A stretch of 64,000 bases of DNA from Actinobacillus porcitonsillarum (GCF_003101015.1 NZ_CP029206.1:248001-312000); one strand, 5' to 3'. Numbered from the stretch's first letter, positions 18,216-27,602 are shown. The notes: generated by a model from the sequence alone, not told the origin. Translations and numbers: made by a program.

Positions 18216-20966
18216 TTACATTTTAAAAAATTGAATTAATTCATCTTTTTGATCTTTAAAAGTAGAAATTTGAGATTTCTCTAACAGAATTTCTTCCTTT
18301 GGATCCCTATTCTGATAAAGTTTAATTACTTTTTCAATCGCTTCTGCTAATTGTTTATAATTACTATCGAATGGAATTATATTACCATTCACTCCTTCAA
18401 TCACATCTTCCACAGGTCCCCCAGCATCTGTCGTGATTACCCAAACATTACGCATAATAGCTTCTCTAACTGTTAATCCAAAGCTTTCTTTCCATTGCGT
18501 TGGGAAGAGCAATACATCAATTGAATTGAAAAAGTCATCAATATTATCTTGTGTATAAGCGGGTAAAATTTCATAACGAGGAATACCGTCAAAATCACTT
18601 TCTGGATAAGATTTTTGCCCTAGGTTGAGTAGATTATCCACAACAACTAGTTCTGCATTTTCAAATTTATATTTTTTGAATGCTTCTAGGATTAGGTGTA
18701 TCCCTTTAATATTTGTTCTACCGCCAACATATCCAAATCGAATAATATTATCTTTAAATTTAGGCAATACCTTATTAGGTTGTTTTATCCCATTTTTGTT
18801 ACATAAAACTGTTCTATTTAAATTTACTTGATATAAATCAGTAAAATATTGGCTTGGAGCTAGTAATAAGTCTGCTTTATTTAAACTACTCAATAATGTA
18901 TTACTACGATATAAGTATTCAGATGTACTATTAATACATTTAATACACTGATTTTTGTCAATTTTATATTGATTACAGAATTTTCCATCAGCTTTAATCA
19001 TAAATTGACGAGGGCATATCCACCAAGCATCATGTAATGTTACTGCTGTTTTAATATTTCGTTGAGTACATGCATCAAGTACGCCAACCCCTAGACCTTG
19101 AATACAATGAATATGAGCTAAATCTGGATCTACTAAATCAAGAATATCAGATACAATATTGTATATCTTTTTATTTTCATAGTTATCCATTTCTTCGTTC
19201 GGTACACAAATACCAAAGATAGTTGTGTTATTGAGTTCATACCGCATTACTGAATATGGTGTCATAAAACTACTTTGAGGCATTGTAGTAACAGCATATA
19301 CCTCATAGTCTTGCTCATTAGCGATTAAATCATTAAGTTGTTCAGCAACAATAGTTGCCCCACCAAATGAACGGGGGCGATAAAATACATTAAATGAAAT
19401 AAGTCTAGGTTTGGTGCCTTTCTTTATTTTTGGTAAAAAATTATTTAATTGTTGTGCAACATATTTAGGTGAGTAACGCTCTAAGACAAAATTATAAGCT
19501 GAATTTGCTAAACTATCTCGATAATATTTATCGTTGATGAGCTGATTAAATAATGTATACCATTCATCTTTATTATGTGCAATTAAACCATTTTTACCAG
19601 AGTTAATTACCGAGGTAAATGCACTTAATGGTGAAGATATTGAAGCAACTTTTACAATAGAAGCTTCTAAATATTTAATGTTACTCTTAGATTCATTAAA
19701 AATATAATTCTCTAATGGTGCAATACTAATATCACATTCAGATAGATAACGTAGGTATTCAGGATATTTACAAAACTCAATTCGCTCAATCTGCGCTTCT
19801 AAACCATCAAAATAGTTAGGTAAATCCAATATACCTATAATGCGGAAGATAACATTTTTATTTTCTTTTAAAATTTTAGCTATCGCAGGTGCTGCTTCTT
19901 CAAAATCAATATTGTGAGTAGACGTGCCAGAACCATAAACTATTCTAACTTTGTTATCGTTAGGTTTAGATGGTTTAGATAAAACTTCTTTTGCGGTATC
20001 TAATGTTTGTTGGTCTAAAGCATTTTCTACAATATAAGCATTCTTCAAACCCGCATTACGCATTTCTTGGGCCAGTCCTGGTGTTGAAGCAATTCCTTCA
20101 CCACAAGCTAACATTGCTTGACGATATAGTCGAGCCCCCTCTAATAATGAGTCAATTGTTGCTTTGTCTAATGAATTTATAGTTCTACTTTGTTTTAATA
20201 CTTTCTCATCGAAAATGAGATCATCAACTTCCCAAAAGGTTCTAATTCCTAATCTTCTACATTCTCCAATTAATGATAATACAGAATCATATGCTGGAAC
20301 TCGATAGAAAATAGCTAGGCTACTTAGAGAAAGTAAGTGTTTGGCTTTGATATAATCTGTCCAAGAAACAACCTCACAGTGAATACCTAACGATTTAAAA
20401 AGTTCCTGCTTTTGTGTTACTCTATATTTTGTACATTGAGGAATGCTCATTTCAGCAATAATAACAACCTTAGTATTAAAAATATCATTAGGTTCTTTTT
20501 GAATATGAAATAAGAAATCAATATCTTCCTGCTTTGTATTTTGAGAAGAATAAAAAGCATTTTCGGATTGCTGGTGTGTTTTAAATGTTTGAACAGCATA
20601 ACGTAGATTTTTTAATCCACCTTGGCGTAATTTTGAATAGAGTAGTTTAGAAAAATTAACTACTCCTCCTTTTTTCTTTATGGCAATAGGAAGTAATAGT
20701 AATAATTCTTTAGATTTTCTTGCAACTCTACCTATTTTTCTAGCAAATTCAGTTGTTTTCCATGAACGGCTGTTTTCCATTAAAAAAATAATTTTTTCTA
20801 ATTCTTGAATTTTACTTTCAGAATAAGAGTTAATTTCTTTTAATTGAGATATTTCCTTGTTTAGATTATCTTGAATTTCTTTAGATTCTTTTGATAACTT
20901 AAAAAGTTCATAATTTAAAGATTTATTTTTTTCTATTAATGTTTCTTTTTCGATTTTATTCGTCAT
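18216..20966 (-). CDS. Large bifunctional glycosyltransferase (two GT-B domains, coiled-coil N-terminus)
   Basis: 916-residue cytoplasmic protein. Residues 1-65 are a charged heptad-rich coiled coil (EKETLIEKNKSLNYELFKLS…IQELEKIIFLM). A first GT-B-like unit spans about 165-515 (CTKYRVTQKQELFKSLGIH…FWEVDDLIFD…RIVYGSGTSTHNIDFEEA). A second unit of GT4 type spans about 525-900, with RSFGGATIVAEQL, HIHCIQGLGVGVLDA, FGYVGGRTNIKGIH and the E-x7-E motif ESFGLTVREA, then AGGPVEDVI. Two active units in one chain could extend the O-antigen by alternating linkages. The exact sugars are unknown. 16 bp downstream of wzt. Confidence 0.8.
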   Translation of the reverse strand: MTNKIEKETLIEKNKSLNYELFKLSKESKEIQDNLNKEISQLKEINSYSESKIQELEKIIFLMENSRSWKTTEFARKIGRVARKSKELLLLLPIAIKKKGGVVNFSKLLYSKLRQGGLKNLRYAVQTFKTHQQSENAFYSSQNTKQEDIDFLFHIQKEPNDIFNTKVVIIAEMSIPQCTKYRVTQKQELFKSLGIHCEVVSWTDYIKAKHLLSLSSLAIFYRVPAYDSVLSLIGECRRLGIRTFWEVDDLIFDEKVLKQSRTINSLDKATIDSLLEGARLYRQAMLACGEGIASTPGLAQEMRNAGLKNAYIVENALDQQTLDTAKEVLSKPSKPNDNKVRIVYGSGTSTHNIDFEEAAPAIAKILKENKNVIFRIIGILDLPNYFDGLEAQIERIEFCKYPEYLRYLSECDISIAPLENYIFNESKSNIKYLEASIVKVASISSPLSAFTSVINSGKNGLIAHNKDEWYTLFNQLINDKYYRDSLANSAYNFVLERYSPKYVAQQLNNFLPKIKKGTKPRLISFNVFYRPRSFGGATIVAEQLNDLIANEQDYEVYAVTTMPQSSFMTPYSVMRYELNNTTIFGICVPNEEMDNYENKKIYNIVSDILDLVDPDLAHIHCIQGLGVGVLDACTQRNIKTAVTLHDAWWICPRQFMIKADGKFCNQYKIDKNQCIKCINSTSEYLYRSNTLLSSLNKADLLLAPSQYFTDLYQVNLNRTVLCNKNGIKQPNKVLPKFKDNIIRFGYVGGRTNIKGIHLILEAFKKYKFENAELVVVDNLLNLGQKSYPESDFDGIPRYEILPAYTQDNIDDFFNSIDVLLFPTQWKESFGLTVREAIMRNVWVITTDAGGPVEDVIEGVNGNIIPFDSNYKQLAEAIEKVIKLYQNRDPKEEILLEKSQISTFKDQKDELIQFFKM

Positions 20967-20982
20967 TTAAAATATTACCTTT

Positions 20983-21717
20983 TTAGATATTATTTAGATA
21001 ATTTTCTGAAACTTCTTGGATATTACCTTTAGCTTTAATTTCGCCTTTATCGATCCAAATTGCATTTTGACAGAGTTCTTTTACTTGCTCTATTGAATGT
21101 GAGACAAATAAAAGAGTCGTTCCATCACTTAGTAATTCCTCCATTCTAGCTTTACATTTCATTTGGAAACCAATATCTCCTACAGCAAGAACTTCGTCAA
21201 CAATGAGAATATCTGGTTTAGTTACAGTAGCTATTGAAAATCCTAAGCGAGCCGCCATTCCAGAGGAAAAATTCTTAATCGGAACATCTAGAAAATCTTG
21301 TAATTCAGCAAAAGAGACTATTTCTTCAAAGTGATCATTTAAAAATTTTCTACTATATCCAAGTAAGGCTCCATTTAAATAAATATTTTCTCTTGCAGTT
21401 AACTCAGGATCAAATCCTGCTCCAAGTTCAATTAATGGAGATATACTGCCATTTACAGTAACTGTTCCTTTATATGGTTTTAAAATACCACTGATTAATT
21501 TTAATAGTGTAGATTTACCAGAACCATTATTACCAATTAGTCCCCATGATTCTCCTTTCTTAACTTGAAAATCAATATTTTTAAGAGCAAAGAACTCTTG
21601 GAACATGAGTTCGTCTTTGAGTAATTTAATTACATATTCTTTAAGCCCTGTAATATTTTCAGAAGCTTTATTAAAACGAACAGTTACATTTTTCACATCA
21701 ATAATATAATCACTCAT
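20983..21717 (-). CDS. wzt: Wzt, ABC-transporter ATPase of the O-antigen exporter
   Basis: Nucleotide-binding subunit that powers export of completed undecaprenyl-linked O-antigen. The 244 residues include Walker A GNNGSGKST, the ABC signature FSSGMAARLGF, Walker B PDILIVDEVLAVGD and the switch histidine LFVSHS. An N-terminal motif before Walker A (FFALKNIDFQVKKGESWGLIG) is typical of polysaccharide exporters. It stops just after the nucleotide-binding domain and lacks the C-terminal carbohydrate-binding domain of Wzt proteins that recognise a capped chain end. Operon partner of wzm, 8 bp away. Confidence 0.92.
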   Translation of the reverse strand: MSDYIIDVKNVTVRFNKASENITGLKEYVIKLLKDELMFQEFFALKNIDFQVKKGESWGLIGNNGSGKSTLLKLISGILKPYKGTVTVNGSISPLIELGAGFDPELTARENIYLNGALLGYSRKFLNDHFEEIVSFAELQDFLDVPIKNFSSGMAARLGFSIATVTKPDILIVDEVLAVGDIGFQMKCKARMEELLSDGTTLLFVSHSIEQVKELCQNAIWIDKGEIKAKGNIQEVSENYLNNI

Positions 21718-21725
21718 ATATACTC

Positions 21726-22511
21726 TTATATAAATAAAATAAATTGGTCCTGTTTCTTCTTAAATATTAAAGTTCCAATTAAAAATACAACTATAGCCCA
21801 AATGCTACCTTGCAAGAGTAAGTCTACAGGTAATGTATTTCCATTTAAGATGACTTCTCTAAATTGTTGAACATAGCTATACATAGGATTAAAATTCTCA
21901 TAAGCCCAGCGATATTCATTAGGAATAATAGATACTGGATATATAATAGGTGTTAAATACATCCAGATAGAAATGAAAACTCCCCAAAGATACTGGATAT
22001 CTCTAAAAAAAACAGCCATTGAGGCTAACAATAAACTTAGCCCTAAACAGAAAACGTAAACTTGTAAAATCACTATAGGGAACAGTAATATATTCCATGT
22101 TACATTTACTTGTGTAAAAATCATTACTAAAACTAAAGCAATCATTGAGAATAATAAGTTGACTAAAGAGCTAGTAACTTTTGATAAAGTAAAAATATAC
22201 TGAGGAACATAAGTTTTCTTTAATAAAGAAGCATTACCAGTAATTGAATTTACTGCCATTGATGTTGCTTCAGCAAAAAAACCAAAAATAACTTGCCCAG
22301 TCAATAAATATACTGCGAAATTTGGAATATCAAATTTAAATAAATTTGAGAAAACTACAACTAATACAGCCATCATTAGGAGAGGATTTAATATGCTCCA
22401 CACATATCCCAAATAACTTCTGCGATATTTTAATTTAATATCTTTTAATACTAATTGATGAATTAATTCTTTATAAGAAAATAATTCAGAAATACCGTTT
22501 TTCTTATTCAT
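21726..22511 (-). CDS. wzm: Wzm, ABC-2 type permease of the O-antigen exporter
   Basis: Six-helix inner-membrane permease that forms the O-antigen channel with Wzt. The family pattern is clear: LVLKDIKLKYRRSYLGYVWSILNPLLMM near the N-terminus and LTPIIYPVSIIPNEYRWAYENFNPM before the last helices. The frame extends to a TTG at 22529 that overlaps rfbC by 8 bp; I prefer the ATG at 22511 (261 residues, normal length), though neither has a strong Shine-Dalgarno. Confidence 0.9.
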   Translation of the reverse strand: MNKKNGISELFSYKELIHQLVLKDIKLKYRRSYLGYVWSILNPLLMMAVLVVVFSNLFKFDIPNFAVYLLTGQVIFGFFAEATSMAVNSITGNASLLKKTYVPQYIFTLSKVTSSLVNLLFSMIALVLVMIFTQVNVTWNILLFPIVILQVYVFCLGLSLLLASMAVFFRDIQYLWGVFISIWMYLTPIIYPVSIIPNEYRWAYENFNPMYSYVQQFREVILNGNTLPVDLLLQGSIWAIVVFLIGTLIFKKKQDQFILFI

Positions 22512-22521
22512 AACAAGGTAA

Positions 22522-23064
22522 TTACTCAAATATAACTGCTTCGGATAATACTTTACCGGCTAAGTCTTTTGCCGACAAACTCGGTTTGCCATCTAACGGC
22601 CATTCAATCCCTACTGTTTCATCATCCCAAATTAAAGAATGTTCTGCCTTCGGGTTATAGTAATCAGTACATTTATAGGTAAATTCTGCTGTTTCAGTTA
22701 AAACATAGAAACCGTGAGCAAAACCTTCAGGGACCCATAATTGACGCTTATTTTCAGCAGATAGAATTTCGCCTACCCATTGCCCAAAGGTTGGCGAGTT
22801 TTTACGTAAATCTACGGCAACATCAAAAACTGCGCCTTGTACAACACGAACTAACTTGCCCTGTGTGTTTTCAGTTTGGTAATGCAACCCACGTAAAACG
22901 CCTTTTACTGATTTAGAATGGTTTTCTTGTACAAAAGTACGATCTGCCACATTTTGCTTAAACCACTCATCACGGAAAGTTTCCATAAAAAAACCACGTT
23001 CATCACCAAAAACTTGTGGCTCTAATAATTTCACTTCAGGAATGTTTGTTTCAATAATTTTCAT
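22522..23064 (-). CDS. rfbC: dTDP-4-dehydrorhamnose 3,5-epimerase
   Basis: Third step of dTDP-L-rhamnose synthesis. The 180-residue cupin has the full RfbC pattern: EPQVFGDERGFFMETF, FVQENHSKSVKGVLRGLHYQ with the catalytic histidine, VFDVAVDLRKNSPTFGQW and VPEGFAHGFYVL. Start overlaps the rfbD stop by 4 bp (ATGA). GC content rises from here towards rfbB compared with the glycosyltransferase block. Confidence 0.97.
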   Translation of the reverse strand: MKIIETNIPEVKLLEPQVFGDERGFFMETFRDEWFKQNVADRTFVQENHSKSVKGVLRGLHYQTENTQGKLVRVVQGAVFDVAVDLRKNSPTFGQWVGEILSAENKRQLWVPEGFAHGFYVLTETAEFTYKCTDYYNPKAEHSLIWDDETVGIEWPLDGKPSLSAKDLAGKVLSEAVIFE

Positions 23065-23939
23065 GATGCGTATGCCTTAATATTTTTGAGTGCTTTCTGC
23101 CAATCACTTGGTTCAATGTTAAACACTTGTTTAATTTTCGTCAAATCCAAACGTGAATTTGCTGGGCGTTTGGCCGGAGTTGGGTAATCACTGGTTGCAA
23201 TACTGTTTACAAGCGGTAACTTTTCAAGAATATTTTGCAATTCTGCTTCAGCAAAAATCGCTTTAGCAAACTCATACCAGCTCACATAAGGCTTACCGGT
23301 AAAGTGGTAAACACCAAAAGCATTTTCTGTGCCAGCAAGAATTTGATTGGCAATTTCAATTAATGCTTTTGCAATATCGCCTGCGTAGGTTGGGCCACCA
23401 AATTGATCGCCTACAATACCTAAGCTATCACGATCTTTCGCTAAACGAAGCATCGTTTTGACAAAATTATGTCCGTGTTCGCCAAATACCCAAGCTGTAC
23501 GTAAAATAATAGAACGAGAATTTGCTTGTTGAACGGCAATTTCGCCTTCTAATTTTGTACGCCCATAAACGCCTTGCGGATTGGTCTGGCCGTCTTCTTT
23601 ATATTCCCCTGTGCCAGTACCTTCAAAAACATAATCGGTAGAAATATGTAAAATAACGGCACCAATTTCATTTGCAACCTCAGCAAGATATTGTGGGCCT
23701 TTTACATTGATTGCTTCTGATAGCTCAACTTCGCTTTCTGCACGGTCAACCGCCGTATGAGCAGCAGCGTTGATAATGACATCAGGCTTAAATGTTTTAA
23801 CTAAATTAAACACTGCATCTCTATCAGTGATATCTAATTCATCACGATCTACAGCTAAAATCTCAGCTTTGCCTGTTAATTGTTCTGTTAAACAATGTCC
23901 AACTTGGCCTTTGGCGCCAGTAATTAAGAACTTCGCCAT
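23061..23939 (-). CDS. rfbD: dTDP-4-dehydrorhamnose reductase
   Basis: Final step of dTDP-L-rhamnose synthesis, an NADPH-dependent reductase of the extended SDR type. The 292 residues hold the Rossmann motif TGAKGQVG, INAAAHTAVDRAE, ISTDYVFEG and catalytic YGRTKLEGE. ATG overlaps the rfbA stop by one base. Part of the compact rfbBADC run. Confidence 0.97.
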   Translation of the reverse strand: MAKFLITGAKGQVGHCLTEQLTGKAEILAVDRDELDITDRDAVFNLVKTFKPDVIINAAAHTAVDRAESEVELSEAINVKGPQYLAEVANEIGAVILHISTDYVFEGTGTGEYKEDGQTNPQGVYGRTKLEGEIAVQQANSRSIILRTAWVFGEHGHNFVKTMLRLAKDRDSLGIVGDQFGGPTYAGDIAKALIEIANQILAGTENAFGVYHFTGKPYVSWYEFAKAIFAEAELQNILEKLPLVNSIATSDYPTPAKRPANSRLDLTKIKQVFNIEPSDWQKALKNIKAYAS

Positions 23940-24817
23940 TATTTACCGCCTTTTACTAAACGTAATAAATACTGACCGTATTCATTTTTTGCCATTGGTT
24001 TAGCAAGAGTCTCAACTTGTTCAGATGTGAGCCAGCCATTACGCCAAGCAATTTCTTCTAAGCAAGCCACCTGTAAATTTTGAACATGTTCAATCGTTTT
24101 CACAAAAGAAGCTGCTTCGTGTAAGCTATCGTGAGTTCCTGTATCTAACCACGCAAAACCGCGACCCAATAATTGAACATTCAACGTTCCATCGTTTAAG
24201 TACATTTCATTTAAGGTGGTAATCTCTAACTCACCACGTGCGGAAGGTTTCACTTGTTTTGCGAACTCTACAACACGATTATCATAGAAATATAAACCTG
24301 TTACAGCATAATTAGATTTTGGTTGAGCTGGTTTTTCTTCGATTGAAATCGCCTTAAAGTTTTCATCAAATTCCACCACACCGAAACGTTCAGGATCTTT
24401 TACTTGATAACCAAACACTGATGCACCTTTACGGTTTGCATGTTTAGCAGCTTCTTTCAATGTTGCCGTAAAATGCTGACCATAGAAGATGTTATCACCA
24501 AGCACCAAACAGACACTATCATTTCCAATAAATTCTTCACCAATCAAGAACGCTTGGGCCAAACCATCTGGACTTGGTTGAATAGCATATTGGAGATTAA
24601 TTCCAAAATCAGATCCATTTCCCAATAGGCGCTTGAATGCTTCATTATCTTCAGGGGTTGTAATGATTAATACATCACGAATTCCCGCTAACATCAATAC
24701 TGATAACGGATAGTAAATCATTGGCTTATCATAAACAGGAAGCAATTGTTTTGATACTCCACGAGTAATTGGGTAAAGGCGAGTACCTGAACCACCAGCA
24801 AGAATAATACCTTTCAT
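23939..24817 (-). CDS. rfbA: Glucose-1-phosphate thymidylyltransferase
   Basis: First step of dTDP-sugar synthesis, joining dTTP and glucose-1-phosphate. The 292-residue protein starts [17 protein letters not shown] and has [25 protein letters not shown] and [15 protein letters not shown], all diagnostic of RmlA. ATG at 24817, 7 bp after rfbB. Confidence 0.97.
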   Translation of the reverse strand: MKGIILAGGSGTRLYPITRGVSKQLLPVYDKPMIYYPLSVLMLAGIRDVLIITTPEDNEAFKRLLGNGSDFGINLQYAIQPSPDGLAQAFLIGEEFIGNDSVCLVLGDNIFYGQHFTATLKEAAKHANRKGASVFGYQVKDPERFGVVEFDENFKAISIEEKPAQPKSNYAVTGLYFYDNRVVEFAKQVKPSARGELEITTLNEMYLNDGTLNVQLLGRGFAWLDTGTHDSLHEAASFVKTIEHVQNLQVACLEEIAWRNGWLTSEQVETLAKPMAKNEYGQYLLRLVKGGK

Positions 24818-24824
24818 ATTTTAC

Positions 24825-25889
24825 CTACTTATTTGTACCTAAACGCTCAAAATTATAAGAACCATCTAACACACGGCTCCACCATTTTTTATTATTTAAG
24901 TACCATTCCACCGTTTTACGGATACCGGTTTCAAAAGTTTCCTGTGGCTTCCAACCTAATTCGTTACCAATTTTGGTTGCATCAATGGCATAACGCACAT
25001 CATGTCCTGGGCGGTCAGTTACATAAGTGATTAAATCTTCGTATTTCGCAACACCTGCCGGTTTATTCGGTACTAATTCTTCCAATAAACCACAGATTGT
25101 ACGTACAACTTCAATATTAGCCTTTTCATTATGTCCACCGATATTGTAAGTTTCTCCAATAACACCTTCTGTAACAACTTTATATAATGCTCGAGCGTGA
25201 TCTTCTACAAATAACCAGTCACGAATTTGCATACCATTGCCGTACACTGGTAATTTTTTCCCTTCTAGAGCATTTAAAATCATTAATGGAATCAATTTTT
25301 CAGGGAAATGGAAGGGACCATAGTTATTTGAACAATTAGTTACAATGGTTGGTAACCCATAAGTACGCAACCAAGCACGAACTAAGTGGTCGCTTGATGC
25401 TTTTGAGGCTGAGTATGGGCTAGATGGTGCATAAGGTGTAGTTTCAGTAAAGAGATCGTCAGTTCCTTCCAAATCGCCATAAACCTCATCGGTTGAAATG
25501 TGATGGAAACGGAAAGCCGATTTTCTTTCTTCAGGTAAGTTATTCCAATAAGCACGAGCCACTTCTAATAGGGTATAAGTACCAACAATGTTGGTTTCAA
25601 TAAATGCAGCTGGCCCATCAATAGAGCGATCTACGTGGCTTTCTGCAGCAAGGTGCATCACAGCGTCAGGTTGATGTTGTGCAAAAACACGTTCTAATGC
25701 TGTTTTATCGCAAATATCAACTTGTTCAAATGCATAACGTGGATTATTTTCAACCGCTTCAAGTGATTCTAAATTACCTGCGTAGGTTAATTTATCTACG
25801 TTAATAACAGAATCTTGAGTGTTGTTAATTATATGGCGAACGACTGCCGAGCCGATAAAACCCGCGCCACCTGTGACTAAAATTTTCAT
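24825..25889 (-). CDS. rfbB: dTDP-glucose 4,6-dehydratase
   Basis: Second step of dTDP-rhamnose synthesis. Extended SDR protein of 354 residues with [38 protein letters not shown] and catalytic [10 protein letters not shown]. First gene of the O-antigen operon; ATG at 25889 with GGTGG upstream. A 5' leader of about 125 nt separates it from the best promoter candidate. Confidence 0.97.
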   Translation of the reverse strand: MKILVTGGAGFIGSAVVRHIINNTQDSVINVDKLTYAGNLESLEAVENNPRYAFEQVDICDKTALERVFAQHQPDAVMHLAAESHVDRSIDGPAAFIETNIVGTYTLLEVARAYWNNLPEERKSAFRFHHISTDEVYGDLEGTDDLFTETTPYAPSSPYSASKASSDHLVRAWLRTYGLPTIVTNCSNNYGPFHFPEKLIPLMILNALEGKKLPVYGNGMQIRDWLFVEDHARALYKVVTEGVIGETYNIGGHNEKANIEVVRTICGLLEELVPNKPAGVAKYEDLITYVTDRPGHDVRYAIDATKIGNELGWKPQETFETGIRKTVEWYLNNKKWWSRVLDGSYNFERLGTNK

Positions 25890-26014
25890 TATTCCACCTT
25901 AGGTATTAAGAAGTTAGTAATTTTTATAATAGTCTAACTCTAACTATTAATTTTTTAAAATATGTGTTAATTATTATATCTACTAAATAAAAATTTTCTA
26001 TGTAAATTTACTTC

Positions 26015-26042
26015 ATTTTACGCTTCGGAAATATCCTATCAA
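26015..26042 (-). promoter_or_regulatory. Candidate promoter of the O-antigen operon
   Basis: TTGATA (-35, 5/6), 16-bp spacer, TAAAAT (-10, 5/6) on the minus strand, about 125 bp upstream of rfbB. I looked for the RfaH ops element (GGCGGTAG) in the leader and did not find it. Confidence 0.45.
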
Positions 26043-26073
26043 TGTATAATAGACTGTTATATATTCTTATCTA

Positions 26074-26102
26074 TTGCTGTTCAATTCATATTAGTAGATA
26101 AT
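26074..26102 (+). promoter_or_regulatory. Candidate erpA promoter
   Basis: TTGCTG, 17-bp spacer, GATAAT (5/6), placing the transcript start just before the erpA ATG at 26134. If right, the in-frame ATG at 26101 cannot be translated, which supports the shorter protein. Confidence 0.4.
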
Positions 26103-26133
26103 GTATAGAATTTTTTGTTTTATGAGATTAAAC

Positions 26134-26475
26134 ATGAGCGATATTCAAATCCCTTTAACCTTTACAGATGCAGCGGCAAATAAGGTTAAAAGCTTAATAG
26201 AAGGCGAAGACAACCCGAATCTTCGTTTACGCGTTTATATTACTGGTGGAGGCTGTAGCGGCTTCCAATACGGTTTTACCTTTGATGATCAAATCAATGA
26301 AGGCGATTTAACCATTGAAAATCAGAATGTTGGGCTTGTTGTTGATCCAATGAGTTTGCAGTATTTAATTGGTGGTACTGTAGATTATACGGAAGGCTTA
26401 GATGGCTCACGTTTTGTTGTTCACAATCCTAATGCAAGTTCAACTTGTGGCTGTGGCTCTTCATTTAGTATTTAA
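26134..26475 (+). CDS. erpA: ErpA, A-type iron-sulfur cluster insertion protein
   Basis: Carrier that delivers Fe-S clusters to apoproteins such as IspG and IspH. The 113-residue protein [21 protein letters not shown]… has the three cluster-binding cysteines of the A-type family (C41 in GGGCSGF, C105 and C107 in STCGCGSSF). The frame stays open to an ATG at 26101, but 26134 gives the conserved N-terminus and length. It marks the left border of the O-antigen locus, as in A. pleuropneumoniae. Confidence 0.96.
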   Translation: MSDIQIPLTFTDAAANKVKSLIEGEDNPNLRLRVYITGGGCSGFQYGFTFDDQINEGDLTIENQNVGLVVDPMSLQYLIGGTVDYTEGLDGSRFVVHNPNASSTCGCGSSFSI

Positions 26476-26485
26476 TTGGAAAAAA

Positions 26486-26524
26486 ATGACCGCTTGTAAA
26501 TCTATTGAAATTACAAGCGGTCAT
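26486..26524. terminator. Bidirectional terminator built from an inverted pair of uptake sequences
   Basis: Perfect 14-bp stem ATGACCGCTTGTAA…TTACAAGCGGTCAT with an 11-nt loop, A-run on the left and T-rich right side. The two arms are Apl-type DNA uptake sequences in opposite orientation. It serves erpA (+) and the small lipoprotein gene (-). Confidence 0.85.
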
Positions 26525-26542
26525 CTTCTTTTGGAATTTAAC

Positions 26543-26683
26543 CTAATCAACAATATCAGGGGTTACAGCATCAACAACATCAACAGCTGTGCCAACGACA
26601 CCGCCAACAACAGAGGTAACTAAACAGCCGCTTAATGTTGCGCATAGTGCAAAAACACCTGCAGTTTTTAATACAAATTTCAT
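26543..26683 (-). CDS. Small lipoprotein of 46 residues (NF038104-like)
   Basis: Short gene starting ATG at 26683 with AGAAGAAAT-type purines upstream. The product begins with a signal peptide MKFVLKTAGVFALCATLSGC whose lipobox LSGC places the lipidated cysteine at residue 20, leaving a 26-residue glycine- and valine-rich mature chain ending DAVTPDIVD. This looks like the tiny Pasteurellaceae lipoproteins grouped as NF038104; the function is unknown. It lies between the erpA terminator and aqpZ, likely as a separate unit. Easily missed by length cut-offs. Confidence 0.8.
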   Translation of the reverse strand: MKFVLKTAGVFALCATLSGCLVTSVVGGVVGTAVDVVDAVTPDIVD

Positions 26684-26744
26684 TTCTTCTCCAATAGTAA
26701 AAATGCAGCCTTTCGACTGCATTTCTTATTTTACTTGATTTTGA

Positions 26745-27431
26745 TTATTTTTCATCAGCAATAAAGCGATATGCTAAAGCGCCGATTACCGCACCTACAA
26801 TTGGTGCAACCCAGAATAACCATAATTGTTCAATCGCCCAGCTACCTTGGAACAATGCTACGCCTGTTGAACGTGCAGGGTTTACAGAAGTATTTGTTAC
26901 CGGAATACTGATTAAGTGAATGAGTGTTAAACCTAAACCGATCGCAATTGGTGCAAAACCTGCTGGTGCGCGTTTATCTGTAGCACCCATGATGATCATT
27001 AAGAAGAACGCTGTTAATACAACTTCAATTAATAATGCTGCAATTAAGCTATAACCGTGTGGAGAGTGTTCAGCATAACCATTGCTTGCAAAGCCTGCTG
27101 TCACATCAAAACCTGCTGCGCCAGATGCGATAGTATAAAGTACTGCCGCCGCCGCAATCGCACCTAATACTTGTGATGCAATATATGGTACTAAATCTTT
27201 CGCGTTAAAACGACCACCTACTAATAAACCGATAGAAACCGCAGGGTTAAAATGACCACCAGAGATATGACCTACAGCATAAGCCATTGTTAATACGGTT
27301 AAACCGAAGGCTAATGATACGCCCATATAACCGATACCTAAATCCGGAATGCCAGCTGCTAATACTGCACTACCACATCCGCCGAATACTAACCAGAATG
27401 TACCAAAAAATTCTGCAAAATATTTTTTCAT
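26745..27431 (-). CDS. aqpZ: Aquaporin Z, water channel
   Basis: Inner-membrane MIP-family channel for water. The 228-residue protein has six membrane helices and the two pore NPA motifs, HFNPAVS near residue 61 and SVNPARS near residue 184; the arginine after the second NPA and the small residues around it favour a water-selective AqpZ over a glycerol facilitator. ATG at 27431 with AAAAGGAAAAAAC upstream. A hairpin-rich upstream region (27455-27566) precedes it. Confidence 0.93.
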   Translation of the reverse strand: MKKYFAEFFGTFWLVFGGCGSAVLAAGIPDLGIGYMGVSLAFGLTVLTMAYAVGHISGGHFNPAVSIGLLVGGRFNAKDLVPYIASQVLGAIAAAAVLYTIASGAAGFDVTAGFASNGYAEHSPHGYSLIAALLIEVVLTAFFLMIIMGATDKRAPAGFAPIAIGLGLTLIHLISIPVTNTSVNPARSTGVALFQGSWAIEQLWLFWVAPIVGAVIGALAYRFIADEK

Positions 27432-27454
27432 GTTTTTTCCTTTTTAGAGGTTTG

Positions 27455-27566
27455 AACAACACACCATGTGTTGTTTGCTTTCCGAAATGCTATCAACAGC
27501 GATAGCGATTACTCTCAAAGAACGCTTAATTATGTTGGAAATTAAGCACTCTTCTCGAAAACGAGG
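27455..27566 (-). promoter_or_regulatory. Hairpin-rich region upstream of aqpZ
   Basis: Four consecutive inverted repeats: AACAACACA-cca-TGTGTTGTT (27455-27475), GCTATC…GATAGC (27489-27506), GCTTAAT…ATTAAGC (27524-27547) and a weak CTCG-aaaa-CGAG (27554-27565). On the transcribed strand they would form a structured 5' leader ending about 20 nt before the aqpZ start. None is followed by a U-run. A regulatory role is inference. Confidence 0.35.
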
Positions 27567-27602
27567 CATTCTAAAAGATTACAATGCCGAATAAAATCAT
27601 TT

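Noticed and set aside
22511..22529. TTG start at 22529 for wzm
   Set aside because: Possible, but the ATG at 22511 gives the usual length and no overlap with rfbC; neither has a strong Shine-Dalgarno.
25890..26014. Possible JUMPStart/ops element in the O-antigen leader
   Set aside because: I looked for GGCGGTAG in the rfbB leader and did not find it.
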